Origin: Shewanella sp. Arc9-LZ
Lineage (GTDB): Bacteria; Pseudomonadota; Gammaproteobacteria; Enterobacterales; Shewanellaceae
Reading direction: 5' to 3'
Assembly (NCBI RefSeq): GCF_010092445.1
Contig: NZ_CP048031.1
Location: 1,302,001 to 1,366,000, forward strand
Length of the DNA stretch: 64,000 bases
Shown here: piece by piece, positions 21,520 through 31,223 of the stretch
Numbering within the stretch: position 1 is the first letter of the stretch
How the letters are laid out: every line of letters begins with the position of its first letter
Notes under the pieces: generated by a model
Databases searched by the model: none
What the model saw: only the letters and a program-made list of their open reading frames with translations
Told to the model about the DNA's origin: nothing
Translations under genes and position numbers: made by a program

Positions 21520-21762
21520 ATGACATCGATATCTGAGCAGTTATCCGATGCGCTAGGCATTATGGTAATGGGCATGGGCTTAGTATTTATTTTTTTGAGT
21601 ATCTTAATCATCGGTATTGGCATTGTTGCCAAGCTTTTTCCGGCCCCAGTAGAGGTTCCTACGCTAGCAACGGTAAGTGCTAATGTGCCTAAACATACCG
21701 TCTTAGACCCTAAGTTGGTTGCCGCTATTACCTCTGCGATACATCAATACCGCGCGAAATAA
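21520..21762 (+). CDS. oadG: Oxaloacetate decarboxylase (Na+ extruding), gamma subunit
   Basis: OadG is the small membrane subunit that holds the alpha and beta subunits of the Na+ pump together. The 80-residue protein has one strong membrane segment at about residues 12-36 ([19 protein letters not shown]) with the short N-terminus typical of the family and a polar C-terminus ending in a conserved [11 protein letters not shown] helix. It is 13 bases upstream of oadA and opens the oadGAB operon. The ATG has GTGAGGA as ribosome binding site. Confidence 0.93.
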   Translation: MTSISEQLSDALGIMVMGMGLVFIFLSILIIGIGIVAKLFPAPVEVPTLATVSANVPKHTVLDPKLVAAITSAIHQYRAK

Positions 21763-21775
21763 ATTTGGAGTCATT

Positions 21776-23554
21776 ATGAGCAAGCCATTAGCATTAACCG
21801 ATGTCGTCCTGCGTGACGCACACCAATCATTATTGGCAACACGTTTACGTATTGACGATATGTTACCTATAGCACCGTTATTAGATAAAGTAGGCTTCTG
21901 GTCACTTGAGTCTTGGGGCGGCGCAACTTTTGATTCATGCATTCGTTATTTAGGCGAAGATCCATGGGATCGTATTCGCGAATTGAAAAAATCCATGCCT
22001 AATACCCCGCAACAAATGTTGCTTCGAGGCCAAAATTTATTAGGTTATCGACATTATGCTGATGATGTCGTTACGCGTTTTGTAGAACGAGCTCATACCA
22101 ATGGCGTTGATGTATTTCGTATCTTCGACGCAATGAATGATGTCCGTAATCTTGAAACCGCGGTTAAAGCGGTTAAAAACGTGGGCGGCCATGCCCAAGG
22201 CACCATTTCATTTACCACTAGCCCTGTTCACAACATTGATACTTGGGTTGATATGGCTAAACGCCTAGAAGACATGGGCGCAGATTCTTTATGTATTAAA
22301 GATATGGCGGGTTTACTTAAGCCAATGCAAGCTTATGACCTCATTAGCCGCTTAAAATCACAAACGGACTTAATGGTGTCGATGCATTGTCATGCTACAA
22401 CGGGCCTAAGCAGCGCTACATATCAAAAAGCGATTGAAGCGGGCGTTGATGTGCTTGATACCGCAATATCTTCAATGAGCCAAACCTACGGCCACAGCGC
22501 TACCGAAACGTTAGTGGCAATGGTTGAAGATACCGACAGGGCAACCGGTTACGATATGGTGTTGCTAGAAGAGATAGCAGCCTATTTTCGTGAAGTGCGT
22601 AAAAAATACGTCCGTTTTGAAGGTGCACTAAAAGGCATTGATTCACGTATTTTACGTGCTCAAGTACCTGGCGGCATGCTAACCAATATGGAAAATCAAT
22701 TAAAAGAGCAGGGCGCAGCAGACAAAATGGATGCCGTGCTTGAAGAGATCCCGCGGGTACGTGAAGATCTTGGTTTCTTACCTCTCGTTACCCCAACATC
22801 GCAAATTGTTGGCTCACAGTCGGTGATCAATGTGCTGATGGGTGAGCGTTACAAGTCGATGACCAAAGAGACCGAAGGTGTACTAAAAGGTGAATATGGT
22901 GCGACGCCAGCGCCAGTTAATGCAGAACTACAAGCCAGAGTGCTAAAAGGCGAACAGCCAATTACGTGTCGCCCAGCCGATTTAATTGCACCAGAATTAG
23001 ATAAATTACGTGTCGAGCTTGCCGAAGCCGCCAAAGAGCAGGGCTTTAGTTTAGCTGCAGAATCAGATGACGATGTAATGACTTATGCGTTGTTCAATCA
23101 AATTGGTCTTAAGTTTCTTAAAAATCGCGGCAATCCGGATGCGTTTGAACCTGTCCCAAGTGCAGATGATTTACAAGTGAAAGCCGATAAAGGCCCACAA
23201 ACCTATACCGTCGATGTCGATGGTCAACATTTTGTGGTCGAAGTGAGTGAAGGTGGTGAGATTGGTCACATCGCGCCAGCATCAGCTGCACCTATTACGG
23301 CAGCGTCTGCAACGGTCGCCTCAGCGCCTACGGGTGAGATTAAGTGCACCATGGCCGCGCCGTTATCGGGAAATATTTTCAAAGTGTTAGTCAGTAATGG
23401 TCAAGCGGTTAAAACCGGTGAAGTGATCATTATCCTGGAGGCGATGAAAATGGAAACCGAAATTCGTGCTCAACAAGATGGTGTTGTAACTCAGTTAGCG
23501 GTTAAGCAGGGTGACAGTGTAACTGTAGGTTCAACATTGTTGTCATTAGCATAA
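21776..23554 (+). CDS. oadA: Oxaloacetate decarboxylase (Na+ extruding), alpha subunit
   Basis: OadA carries the carboxyltransferase and biotin domains: it moves the carboxyl group of oxaloacetate to biotin and releases pyruvate. I chose ATG 21776, which follows TTGGAG and begins the conserved [17 protein letters not shown] sequence, giving 592 residues. The N-terminal TIM barrel shows RDAHQS and the metal-binding MHCHATTG. The C-terminal biotinyl domain has the EAMKMETEI motif with the biotinylated lysine between the two methionines, preceded by an Ala/Pro-rich hinge. It lies between oadG and oadB. Confidence 0.97.
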   Translation: MSKPLALTDVVLRDAHQSLLATRLRIDDMLPIAPLLDKVGFWSLESWGGATFDSCIRYLGEDPWDRIRELKKSMPNTPQQMLLRGQNLLGYRHYADDVVTRFVERAHTNGVDVFRIFDAMNDVRNLETAVKAVKNVGGHAQGTISFTTSPVHNIDTWVDMAKRLEDMGADSLCIKDMAGLLKPMQAYDLISRLKSQTDLMVSMHCHATTGLSSATYQKAIEAGVDVLDTAISSMSQTYGHSATETLVAMVEDTDRATGYDMVLLEEIAAYFREVRKKYVRFEGALKGIDSRILRAQVPGGMLTNMENQLKEQGAADKMDAVLEEIPRVREDLGFLPLVTPTSQIVGSQSVINVLMGERYKSMTKETEGVLKGEYGATPAPVNAELQARVLKGEQPITCRPADLIAPELDKLRVELAEAAKEQGFSLAAESDDDVMTYALFNQIGLKFLKNRGNPDAFEPVPSADDLQVKADKGPQTYTVDVDGQHFVVEVSEGGEIGHIAPASAAPITAASATVASAPTGEIKCTMAAPLSGNIFKVLVSNGQAVKTGEVIIILEAMKMETEIRAQQDGVVTQLAVKQGDSVTVGSTLLSLA

Positions 23555-23563
23555 GAGGTCGAA

Positions 23564-24694
23564 ATGGAAGGATTATTGGCTTTTTGGGCTGAAACGGGTG
23601 TCGCTAACTTTACTGGTGGCCAACTGCTAATGATGGCTGTTGGTTGTTTATTGTTATTTCTAGCGGTAATTAAAGGATTTGAACCGTTATTGTTATTACC
23701 TATCGGATTTGGCGCCATATTAGCCAACATTCCTAATGCAGGTTTTACCGATGAAGGTGGCTTACTGTATTACGCTTACCATGTCGGGATTGAGACTGGG
23801 GTATTCCCATTGCTCATCTTCATGGGGGTGGGTGCATTAACTGATTTTGGTGCGCTAATTGCTAACCCTAAAACACTATTGTTAGGGGCTGCGGCGCAAT
23901 TTGGGATTTTTGCCACTTTACTTGGTGCTATTGCCTTAAATTGGGTACCTGGGTTTGAGTTTAGTATGCAAGATGCTGCAGCTATTGCCATTATTGGTGG
24001 AGCAGATGGTCCAACGGCAATTTTCTTAGCCTCTAAACTAGCGCCTGAATTGTTAGGGGCGATTGCTGTTGCTGCATATTCATACATGGCGTTAGTGCCA
24101 TTAATTCAGCCGCCGATCATGAAACTGCTAACCACTAAAGCCGAACGTGAAATTAAAATGGAACAATTGCGTGAAGTCAGTAAGAAAGAGAAGATTATCT
24201 TTCCACTGATGGTGCTAGGATTAACCATTTTATTTTTACCTGCAGCAACCCCATTAATTGGCATGTTCTGTTTGGGCAATTTAATGCGCGAATCGGGCGT
24301 AGTGGATCGTTTATCGAAAACGGCGCAAAACGAGTTAATCAACATAGTGACTATCTTTTTAGGTCTTGCTGTTGGGTCTAAGCTATCAGCAGATCAATTT
24401 CTGCGTATCGAAACGCTAGGTATTTTAATCCTTGGCGCGGTTGCGTTTAGTATTGGTACTGCTTCTGGGGTATTGATGGCTAAATTAATGAGTAAGCTCT
24501 CTGGCGGAAAAATTAACCCACTTATCGGTGCAGCAGGCGTTTCTGCTGTGCCAATGGCTGCACGAGTAGTGAATAAGGTAGGTTTAGAGGCTAACAACCA
24601 AAACTTCTTACTCATGCATGCTATGGGACCTAACGTAGCAGGTGTGCTAGGCAGTGCTGTTGCTGCAGGTGTTTTGCTGGCAGTACTAGGCTAA
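23564..24694 (+). CDS. oadB: Oxaloacetate decarboxylase (Na+ extruding), beta subunit
   Basis: OadB is the integral membrane subunit that decarboxylates carboxybiotin and exports Na+. The 376-residue protein is hydrophobic throughout, with about nine membrane segments. It has the conserved [19 protein letters not shown] loop, whose Asp is part of the Na+ path in characterised homologues, and the [14 protein letters not shown] region. It starts 9 bases after oadA with AAGAGG as ribosome binding site. Together the three genes couple oxaloacetate breakdown to a sodium gradient. Confidence 0.97.
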   Translation: MEGLLAFWAETGVANFTGGQLLMMAVGCLLLFLAVIKGFEPLLLLPIGFGAILANIPNAGFTDEGGLLYYAYHVGIETGVFPLLIFMGVGALTDFGALIANPKTLLLGAAAQFGIFATLLGAIALNWVPGFEFSMQDAAAIAIIGGADGPTAIFLASKLAPELLGAIAVAAYSYMALVPLIQPPIMKLLTTKAEREIKMEQLREVSKKEKIIFPLMVLGLTILFLPAATPLIGMFCLGNLMRESGVVDRLSKTAQNELINIVTIFLGLAVGSKLSADQFLRIETLGILILGAVAFSIGTASGVLMAKLMSKLSGGKINPLIGAAGVSAVPMAARVVNKVGLEANNQNFLLMHAMGPNVAGVLGSAVAAGVLLAVLG

Positions 24695-24713
24695 AACTTA
24701 CCAGATGATTCAA

Positions 24714-24742
24714 AAGCCAATGCCTTTGCGTTGGCTTTTTTG
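24714..24742 (+). terminator. Terminator of oadGAB
   Basis: Ten-bp stem (AAGCCAATGC with GCGTTGGCTT, one G-T pair) followed by six T residues. Confidence 0.92.
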
Positions 24743-25008
24743 TTTTTATCTACTGGTACAAAATTACTTATACCTCTTTTGATGCATATTGGTGCACTTA
24801 AACTGTTTTATTGCACTGTCGTAGCATTACGTTACTTAATTGTTAAAATTAAAGTTATTTAAAATCAACCTGTTAATGTTTTGGCATGAAAAATGGATAG
24901 CAAAGGTTGTATATTTGATGAGCCATATCAAGTCTTTTTAGACAGTACAGGTTATCAATTTTACAACTAACTGACTGATAAATAATATTTAATAAATTCA
25001 ATTTTAGC
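24743..25008. other. Leader and upstream region of the nitrate transporter operon
   Basis: No coding frame is supported. The region must contain the promoter of the downstream transporter because a terminator hairpin at its 3' end separates it from the first gene. Two small hairpins are possible before it: TTGAT/ATCAA at about 24914-24930 and GTCT/AGAC at about 24932-24943. They could be antiterminator-binding structures, but their loops do not fit the classical ANTAR hexaloop rule. Confidence 0.45.
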
Positions 25009-25058
25009 AAAGGCGCTATCGAGATATTCCTAAATGGATATCCGAAGCGCCTTTTTTT
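25009..25058 (+). terminator. Leader terminator hairpin directly upstream of nitrate ABC transporter
   Basis: A long hairpin has 9-bp outer arms (AAAGGCGCT with AGCGCCTTT), then TCG/CGA, GATAT/ATATC and CC/GG, closed by loop TAAAT, followed by seven T residues. It ends only 28 bases before the ATG of the transporter gene. A terminator in this position points to transcription attenuation rather than to the end of an upstream gene, since oadGAB has its own terminator 270 bases earlier. Confidence 0.8.
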
Positions 25059-25086
25059 ATTGTCAATTTTCATAATGGGGAAAAAT

Positions 25087-26472
25087 ATGAACTGGAAAAT
25101 ATCGTTAACTCAGCAGATTAAGTCTTTATTACTGGGGGTCAGTATTGGGGCAAGTTTGTGTATCAACACTGTAAGTGCCGAAGTGGGCTTTCCTGAAAAA
25201 GAAGAGCTCAGGTTTGGTTTTATCAAATTAACTGATATGGCACCTATTGCGGTTGCTTATGAAAAAGGTTATTTCGAAGAAGAAGGTTTATACGTCACGA
25301 TTGAAGCGCAGGCAAATTGGAAAGTGTTACTCGATGGTGTGATTGATGGTCGATTAGATGGGGCCCACATGTTAGCGGGTCAACCTATTGCTGCAACAAT
25401 TGGTTACGGTACTAAAGCGCACATTATTACCCCATTTTCGATGGATTTAAATGGTAACGCAATTACGGTATCAAACGACGTTTGGGCCAAAATGAAGCCG
25501 CACATTGCTAAACAGGCAGACGGTTTTCCCGTTCATCCCATTAAAGCTGATGCATTAAAGCCCGTAGTAGAAGAATTTAAAGCGGCTGGTAAGCCATTTA
25601 ATATGGGTATGGTGTTTCCGGTTTCTACACATAACTATGAATTGCGTTACTGGTTAGCCGCTGGTGGGATTCATCCTGGGTTTTACGCACCTCATAAAGG
25701 AGATACATCAGGGCAGATTGATGCACAAGCTTTGCTGTCGGTAACTCCGCCCCCACAAATGCCCTCGACACTGGAAGCGGGCACAATTAATGGCTATTGC
25801 GTTGGTGAGCCCTGGAATCAGCAAGCTGTGTTTAAAGGCATTGGTGTACCTGTGGTGACCGATTATGAAATTTGGAAAGATAATCCTGAAAAAGTGTTTG
25901 GTATTACAGCCGAGTTTGCCGAAAAATATCCAAATACCACTATACGCCTTACTCGTGCGTTGATCCGCGCCGCTAAATGGTTAGACGACAATAACAATGC
26001 TAACCGCCCAGAAGCGGTAAAAATACTGTCTCAATCTAATTATGTTGGTGCTGACTATGAGGTGATTGCTAATAGTATGACGGGTACGTTCGAATATGAA
26101 AAAGGCGATAAGCGCGCGGTTCCAGACTTCAATGTATTTTTTAGGCATCACGCAACTTATCCATATTACTCAGATGCGATTTGGTATTTAACTCAAATGC
26201 GCCGTTGGGGCCAAATTGAACAAGATAAATCTGACGATTGGTATAAAGACATCGCCGCAAAAGTCTATCGTCCAGATATTTATGCTAAAGCCGCGCAATC
26301 ACTCATCGACGATAAGCTCATCCCCGCAGCTGACTTTCCAGATTTCAGTAAAGAAACCGGTTTCAAAGCACCGCAAACTCACTTTATTGATAACTTAGTT
26401 TATGACGGCAGCAAGCCTAATGCTTACATTAATTCATTTGTAATTGGATTAAAGCAAGGCGACAAGCTGTAA
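25087..26472 (+). CDS. Nitrate-type ABC transporter substrate-binding protein (NrtA/CmpA family)
   Basis: This periplasmic binding protein of the nitrate/nitrite/bicarbonate family most likely captures nitrate. The start is set at ATG 25087 (461 residues) with GGGGAAA upstream; in-frame ATG and TTG codons lie 12 and 27 bases earlier. A signal peptide ends at about residue 31 (INTVSA). The binding-protein fold shows [15 protein letters not shown], the [18 protein letters not shown] region and the [11 protein letters not shown] motif, which are hallmark NrtA sequences. It heads an operon with a permease, an ATPase and a porin, behind a leader terminator. Substrate specificity is inferred. Confidence 0.85.
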   Translation: MNWKISLTQQIKSLLLGVSIGASLCINTVSAEVGFPEKEELRFGFIKLTDMAPIAVAYEKGYFEEEGLYVTIEAQANWKVLLDGVIDGRLDGAHMLAGQPIAATIGYGTKAHIITPFSMDLNGNAITVSNDVWAKMKPHIAKQADGFPVHPIKADALKPVVEEFKAAGKPFNMGMVFPVSTHNYELRYWLAAGGIHPGFYAPHKGDTSGQIDAQALLSVTPPPQMPSTLEAGTINGYCVGEPWNQQAVFKGIGVPVVTDYEIWKDNPEKVFGITAEFAEKYPNTTIRLTRALIRAAKWLDDNNNANRPEAVKILSQSNYVGADYEVIANSMTGTFEYEKGDKRAVPDFNVFFRHHATYPYYSDAIWYLTQMRRWGQIEQDKSDDWYKDIAAKVYRPDIYAKAAQSLIDDKLIPAADFPDFSKETGFKAPQTHFIDNLVYDGSKPNAYINSFVIGLKQGDKL

Positions 26473-26493
26473 CAACCCGTTAAGGAGTCTTGG

Positions 26494-27477
26494 ATGAACA
26501 GTCTTTATTCTATTGCACAAAATCGCTTAATTGAACGAGGCAACATGGCAGTTGTTATGCTGAAAATAGCCGAGTTAAGTAGGGCGATACTATTACCGTT
26601 TATCGGCATTGCGATATTTTTAGCTCTGTGGGCGGTGACAGCTAATAGTATTGAAACCTCTCTAGGTAAGTTTCCGGGACCGGTTGCTGTCGTGTCGCAA
26701 TTTGACAATTTGTATCAGGAGCATATAACTGAGCGCGAAAAGGCCGAGGCTTTTTATCAACGTCAAGAAACACGAAATGAGGCGCGTGTTGCTAACGATC
26801 CAAGTTATGTCGCCAAAGTACGTGCTTACACAGGTAAAGAAACTTTTTGGGATCAAATTGTCACTAGTCTAATTACCGTCATGAGTGGTTTTATCTTAGC
26901 GGCCATTATTGCTATTCCATTGGGGATTTGGATGGGGTTAAGTCGCAGTTTGCAGGCAGCAATTAACCCCATTATTCAAATTTTTAAACCCGTATCGCCA
27001 CTCGCTTGGTTGCCTTTAGTTACCATGGTGGTCAGTGCGCTGTATGTCTCGCCGGATCCGCTAGTGTCTAAATCATTTATTAACTCCATGCTCACGGTCA
27101 CCTTGTGCAGTGTTTGGCCAATGATTATCAACACTACAATCGGCGTGACGAGTATCGACAGCGACCTCATCAATGTCAGCAAAGTATTGCGGTTATCGGC
27201 AATAACCCATGTGCAAAAAATCGTCTTACCAGCATCTATCCCAATGATTTTTACCGGTATGCGCTTATCCCTAGGGGTCGCGTGGATGGTATTGATTGCC
27301 GCGGAAATGCTGGCGCAAAATCCGGGGCTTGGAAAATTTGTTTGGGATGAATTTCAAAATGGTAGTTCTGATTCATTAGCGCGAATTATGGCCGCGGTGG
27401 TTGTTATTGGCTTTATTGGCTTTTTATTAGACCGAGGCATTCTGGCCTTACAGCATTGGGTATCTTGGGATCAATGA
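26494..27477 (+). CDS. Nitrate-type ABC transporter permease
   Basis: This is the inner-membrane permease of the NrtB/SsuC type. The 327-residue protein has a membrane segment at about residues 31-50, then an unusually long charged insertion (about residues 70-110, rich in E, R and K), then five further membrane segments. The cytoplasmic coupling loop (EAA motif) is visible around PASIPMIFTGMRLSLGVAW. The charged insertion is also seen in NrtB-like permeases of proteobacteria. AAGGAG precedes the ATG, 21 bases after the binding-protein gene. Confidence 0.87.
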   Translation: MNSLYSIAQNRLIERGNMAVVMLKIAELSRAILLPFIGIAIFLALWAVTANSIETSLGKFPGPVAVVSQFDNLYQEHITEREKAEAFYQRQETRNEARVANDPSYVAKVRAYTGKETFWDQIVTSLITVMSGFILAAIIAIPLGIWMGLSRSLQAAINPIIQIFKPVSPLAWLPLVTMVVSALYVSPDPLVSKSFINSMLTVTLCSVWPMIINTTIGVTSIDSDLINVSKVLRLSAITHVQKIVLPASIPMIFTGMRLSLGVAWMVLIAAEMLAQNPGLGKFVWDEFQNGSSDSLARIMAAVVVIGFIGFLLDRGILALQHWVSWDQ

Positions 27478-27487
27478 GGGTAACAAC

Positions 27488-28360
27488 ATGAGCACATTTT
27501 TAGAGATTAGCGGCGTTGATATGGTTTTTCCCACGCCTACAGGATCTTTTACAGCGCTTAAAGACGTGAATTTGAAGATAAATAGAGGCGAGTTTATCTC
27601 TTTGATTGGTCACTCTGGTTGTGGCAAATCGACCGTACTGAATATTGTTGCAGGTTTATACCAAGCCAGCTCTGGTGGGGTCATTTTAAAAAGTACTGAA
27701 GTTAAAGCGCCAGGACCTGAACGGGCGGTGGTATTTCAAAATCATTCGTTACTCCCTTGGTTAAGTGCCTATCAAAACGTTGAGCTTGCTGTAAAACAAG
27801 TGTTTGCTGGCAAGATGAGCAAAACAGAAATGAAACAGTGGATTGAACATAACCTGCAATTAGTGCAGATGGATCATGCTATGCATAAACGTCCAGGAGA
27901 GATTTCTGGTGGAATGAAACAACGAGTCGGTATTGCAAGGGCGCTTGCTATGCAACCGGAAGTGTTGCTGATGGATGAGCCATTTGGAGCATTAGATGCG
28001 TTAACACGAGGACACATGCAGGACTCGTTAATGGAGATCCAAAGTCAGTTAAATAATACCGTGATTATGATTACCCACGATGTAGACGAAGCGGTGTTGT
28101 TGTCTGACAAAATTGTCATGATGACCAATGGTCCAGAAGCCACAGTGGGTGAAATTTTAACAGTCGACCTTCAAAGGCCAAGAAACCGCCTAGCGTTAGC
28201 TCAAGATACTGAGTACAACCGACTGCGTTCTGAGGTACTTAAATTCCTGTATGAAAAACAACGCAAGATAGAATCACTGTCAGCAACAAAACAAGTATTT
28301 AAAATGCAAGATAAATCACAGACACCAATTAATGAAGCCGTTAAAGTAAGCAACAGTTAG
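27488..28360 (+). CDS. Nitrate-type ABC transporter ATP-binding protein
   Basis: This cytoplasmic ATPase of the NrtD/SsuB family powers the transporter. The 290-residue protein has Walker A GHSGCGKST (residues 41-49), the Q-loop VVFQNHSLLPWL, the signature ISGGMKQRVGIARAL, Walker B VLLMDEPFGALDAL and the switch His in MITHDVDEAV. A C-terminal tail of about 40 residues is variable. It starts 10 bases after the permease stop. No second, regulatory ATPase subunit (NrtC type) is present. Confidence 0.9.
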   Translation: MSTFLEISGVDMVFPTPTGSFTALKDVNLKINRGEFISLIGHSGCGKSTVLNIVAGLYQASSGGVILKSTEVKAPGPERAVVFQNHSLLPWLSAYQNVELAVKQVFAGKMSKTEMKQWIEHNLQLVQMDHAMHKRPGEISGGMKQRVGIARALAMQPEVLLMDEPFGALDALTRGHMQDSLMEIQSQLNNTVIMITHDVDEAVLLSDKIVMMTNGPEATVGEILTVDLQRPRNRLALAQDTEYNRLRSEVLKFLYEKQRKIESLSATKQVFKMQDKSQTPINEAVKVSNS

Positions 28361-28431
28361 TTTGCTAGTCGCACTGTTACGCTTTACAGCGTGTTGATAA
28401 CTTAACTTAAAATAACTATTTGGGATGTAAG

Positions 28432-29703
28432 ATGAATAAAAAACTGCTTGCGAGTCAAGTTGCGGATAAGGCTTGCCTAAATTCTGCCTTTACAAAAAAA
28501 TGTGCCTTATCGGTACTTAGTTGTTCACTATTACTGGCTATGGGAAATGCTTCTGCAGCGGATGTTAAAGTCACATCAATCGCTGATGCAGTGACTCAGG
28601 GAACAGCAAATGTAGATTTGAATTTGCGTTATGAATCTGTCGATCAAGACAATGCGTTAAAAGATGCTGATGCATTGACACTTCGGACTCGTTTAACCTT
28701 TGCTACCGCTGAATATTACGGCTTAACAGCTTTAGTTGAGTTTGAGGATTCACGCAGCTTAGCAGGGGTTAATGATTATAATGACGCGATTGGCAACAAT
28801 GCTGATTACTCTGTGATTGCAGACCCTGAAACAACTGAATTAGACCAGGCTTTCTTACAATACAAGCGTAATGGTTTTACTGCTAAAGCTGGGCGTCAAG
28901 TTATTGCTATCGATAACCAACGTTTTATCGGCCATGTTGGCTGGCGTCAAGATCGCCAAACATTCGATGCCGTTACTATGCAATATGCAATGAATGACTT
29001 TAGCGTTGACTATGGCTATATCTACAAGCGCAACCGTATTTTTGCAGAAATAAAAGACATAGATTCAAAAGATCACATCATCAATGCATCATATAATTTA
29101 GGCTTGGGTAAGCTAAGTGCTTACGGCTATCTGCTTGAGGAAGATACCAACCTTGATAACGGCGTTGACACTTATGGCGTGCGCTTTGCTGGTGCTAAAG
29201 ATATCGACAAAATCAAACTACTTTATACGGTAGAATACGCCACACAAGATGCCGATACCGCAACCACATCTTATTCTGCTGATTATTTATTGGGCGAAGT
29301 TGGCGTAGGTTTTAGCGGGCTGACCGTCAAGTTAGGATACGAGCTGCTTGGGTCTGATAATGGTGAATATGGTTTTGCAACACCGCTTGCCACTTTACAC
29401 GCATTTAATGGTTGGTCTGATCAATTTTTAGGGACGCCAGCCCAAGGGCTAGCCGATACCTATGTGTCTATTGGTGGTAGTATTGTTGGTGGTAATTGGG
29501 CGTTGGTTTACCATGATTTTGAAGCTGACGAATCTAGCGCTACGGTAAACGATTTAGGCGACGAAATTGACGCCGTATTCAGTTTACCAATTGATAAAAA
29601 TTATACCGTAGGTGTTAAATACGCCGCTTATTCAGCAGGCGATGCTGGAGCCGGTAAAGTTGATACTGATAAAGTGTGGCTTTGGGCAAACGCGAAGTTC
29701 TAA
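28432..29703 (+). CDS. Outer-membrane beta-barrel porin linked to the nitrate transporter
   Basis: The 423-residue protein has an N-terminal signal peptide ending near residue 43 (LAMGNASA), then alternating polar/hydrophobic strands rich in Tyr, Gly and Asp, ending in an aromatic residue (NAKF), which is the outer-membrane insertion signal. The start is ATG 28432; a TTG lies 12 bases earlier. The family looks like the alginate-export/general porin type. Its position 71 bases after the ATPase gene and before the terminator suggests that it admits the same solute, probably nitrate, across the outer membrane. That link is inference. Confidence 0.75.
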   Translation: MNKKLLASQVADKACLNSAFTKKCALSVLSCSLLLAMGNASAADVKVTSIADAVTQGTANVDLNLRYESVDQDNALKDADALTLRTRLTFATAEYYGLTALVEFEDSRSLAGVNDYNDAIGNNADYSVIADPETTELDQAFLQYKRNGFTAKAGRQVIAIDNQRFIGHVGWRQDRQTFDAVTMQYAMNDFSVDYGYIYKRNRIFAEIKDIDSKDHIINASYNLGLGKLSAYGYLLEEDTNLDNGVDTYGVRFAGAKDIDKIKLLYTVEYATQDADTATTSYSADYLLGEVGVGFSGLTVKLGYELLGSDNGEYGFATPLATLHAFNGWSDQFLGTPAQGLADTYVSIGGSIVGGNWALVYHDFEADESSATVNDLGDEIDAVFSLPIDKNYTVGVKYAAYSAGDAGAGKVDTDKVWLWANAKF

Positions 29704-29721
29704 TTTGGCAAGCTAGTGAAA

Positions 29722-29760
29722 AAAGCGAGTATCAATTGATACTCGCTTTAATCTTTTTTT
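29722..29760 (+). terminator. Terminator after the porin gene
   Basis: A 28-base perfect palindrome (AAAGCGAGTATCAA with its complement) is followed by a T-rich tail. Confidence 0.92.
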
Positions 29761-30061
29761 ACATTGCGTTTTTGTGTCCAGTTTTGAAATCTATTTACCC
29801 TCCTAAGCTCAACCAAGTCAGTTAACTATTCCTGCTACTATCTTATGTAGAGCCTAAAATTGCTGCTAATCCGTGGTCTCTAACGGTGCTAAATTAGACT
29901 GGATTAGATAAAATTCACTGCCTGCATAATCAATTTGTAATCTAAAGATTTGTAGTCATCCTGTATACTCGTCATCATCATTATCTTGTGTTCCTTTTGG
30001 GTTGTTATCGTATAATATCTGTTTAACTATCTTGTTAATTAGGCTAAGGAAAGCACAACAC
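29761..30061. other. Intergenic region with a likely promoter
   Basis: About 300 bases without a gene. A TATAAT at 30011-30016 with TTGTGT at 29986-29991 (19-base spacing, wide) may be the promoter for the downstream DUF3465 gene. Confidence 0.4.
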
Positions 30062-30544
30062 ATGAAAAAATGGCTCGCGTTACTCGTTATAATTTTTTCG
30101 TCATATCAATGGTTCGTTTTACCGCAATATAGTGTGGCTGAATCATTCACCGATACATCAACCACCGCACTCAAATCTAACTCCACAGTGCAATATTCTG
30201 TAGCCCAAAATAACAATGCACTCATCCAGCAAGCATTTGATCACCAACAGGAAAATGTTCAGGTACAAGGTCTGGGAACCGTGGTTAAACTGCTACCAGA
30301 TGACAATAAAGGCGCTAGACATCAAAGATTAATTGTTAAGATATCTTCTTCGATCACCGTATTAATTGCACATAATATTGATTTGGCGCCACGGATTGAT
30401 GCGATATCGGTCGGTGATGAGATACAATTTTACGGTGTGTATGAATGGAATAACAAAGGCGGCGTAGTGCATTGGACTCATGACGATCCTAATGGCCGCC
30501 ACCTTAATGGTTGGTTGATGCATCAGGGTAAAACGTACCAATAG
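30062..30544 (+). CDS. Exported DUF3465 protein
   Basis: A 160-residue protein starting at ATG 30062 with a signal peptide (KKWLALLVIIFSSYQWFVL, cleavage after about residue 29). The mature C-terminal part is a beta-rich domain that I recognise as DUF3465: VQGLGTVVKLLPDDNKG, HQRLIVKI, HNIDLAPRID, GDEIQFYGVYEWN and the ending DPNGRHLNGWLMHQGKTY. The fold resembles an OB-like domain; the function is not known. The 5' frame extends 20 codons upstream, but that part lacks a ribosome binding site, while AAGGAAAG precedes ATG 30062. Confidence 0.75.
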   Translation: MKKWLALLVIIFSSYQWFVLPQYSVAESFTDTSTTALKSNSTVQYSVAQNNNALIQQAFDHQQENVQVQGLGTVVKLLPDDNKGARHQRLIVKISSSITVLIAHNIDLAPRIDAISVGDEIQFYGVYEWNNKGGVVHWTHDDPNGRHLNGWLMHQGKTYQ

Positions 30545-30629
30545 TAGATCGCAACCTACTCAGTGAATGCCCTAATCACAAGATAATGGCTTAGGTTGTT
30601 TTTGTGATACTGATATCTGTTTATGTGAC

Positions 30630-30674
30630 GTGAGGACGACCTTACCTCTCTATTTCATCCGGGGACGGCCCCGT
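30630..30674 (+). promoter_or_regulatory. Guanidine-II (mini-ykkC) riboswitch
   Basis: Two small hairpins have the diagnostic ACGR tetraloops. P1 is GTGAGG-ACGA-CCTTAC (30630-30645) and P2 is CGGGG-ACGG-CCCCG (30660-30673), with a 14-base linker. The linker start ACCTCT (30644-30649) is complementary to AGAGGT (30680-30685), the ribosome binding site of the next gene. This suggests that guanidine binding frees the site for translation. This RNA class is known to control guanidinium exporters. Confidence 0.93.
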
Positions 30675-30689
30675 AACACAGAGGTGTGT

Positions 30690-31010
30690 ATGTCTTGGTT
30701 TATTTTGGTGGTAGCGGGATTATTTGAAATTGTATGGGCGATAGGACTTAAATATAGCGAAGGTTTTACTCGTTTATGGCCAAGCGTCGGTACTATTGTC
30801 GCCATGTTGATTAGTGTTGGGCTACTGGGCATTGCGATGAAATCGTTGCCCGTTGGAACGGCTTATGCTATTTGGGTTGGAGTGGGAATGGTAGGGACTG
30901 CAATACTAGGAATGGTATTGTTTAATGAGTCAGTCACATTGATTCGATTAGTGAGTCTACTGTTAATTGTTATTGGCATTATCGGATTGAAACTGTCGGG
31001 TTCAACGTAG
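30690..31010 (+). CDS. gdx: Guanidinium exporter Gdx (SugE type, SMR family)
   Basis: Gdx is a small multidrug-resistance family antiporter that exports guanidinium in exchange for protons. The 106-residue protein has four membrane helices. The central acidic residue Glu13 lies in [19 protein letters not shown], and the region around [19 protein letters not shown] is typical of SugE/Gdx rather than EmrE. I chose ATG 30690 with AGAGGTG eight bases upstream. The guanidine-II riboswitch in its leader strongly supports the guanidinium role. Confidence 0.93.
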   Translation: MSWFILVVAGLFEIVWAIGLKYSEGFTRLWPSVGTIVAMLISVGLLGIAMKSLPVGTAYAIWVGVGMVGTAILGMVLFNESVTLIRLVSLLLIVIGIIGLKLSGST

Positions 31011-31140
31011 ATCGTTTCTGATGTAGACGACTGTTGACCTAGATTTTTGGATGTGGAACACTTTTCCAATTTAAGTCATTCCAGCGTTAGCTCAATAGCC
31101 TTCACTCATTTATGGGCGTTTATCTTTTTTGACGATTGAC

Positions 31141-31176
31141 ACTAAAAAGCCAGCACTAAAAAGTGCTGGCTTGTTT
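31141..31176. terminator. Bidirectional terminator between gdx and the symporter gene
   Basis: Perfect 11-bp arms AAGCCAGCACT and AGTGCTGGCTT enclose AAAA. On the minus strand the hairpin is followed by TTTTTAG, which suits the symporter gene. On the plus strand a weaker T-containing tail follows. Confidence 0.8.
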
Positions 31177-31223
31177 AAAAATGATCAAGGTATTTTAGGT
31201 CAAACCATACAATGAAAATATTG

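Noticed and set aside
24914..24930. FNR/CRP-type site TTGAT...ATCAA before the nitrate operon
   Set aside because: The spacing between half-sites is seven bases instead of four, so it does not fit FNR. A hairpin is the better reading.
24880..25008. Classical two-hairpin ANTAR target
   Set aside because: The small hairpins do not show six-base loops with A at position 1 and G at position 4, so I only propose attenuation in general.
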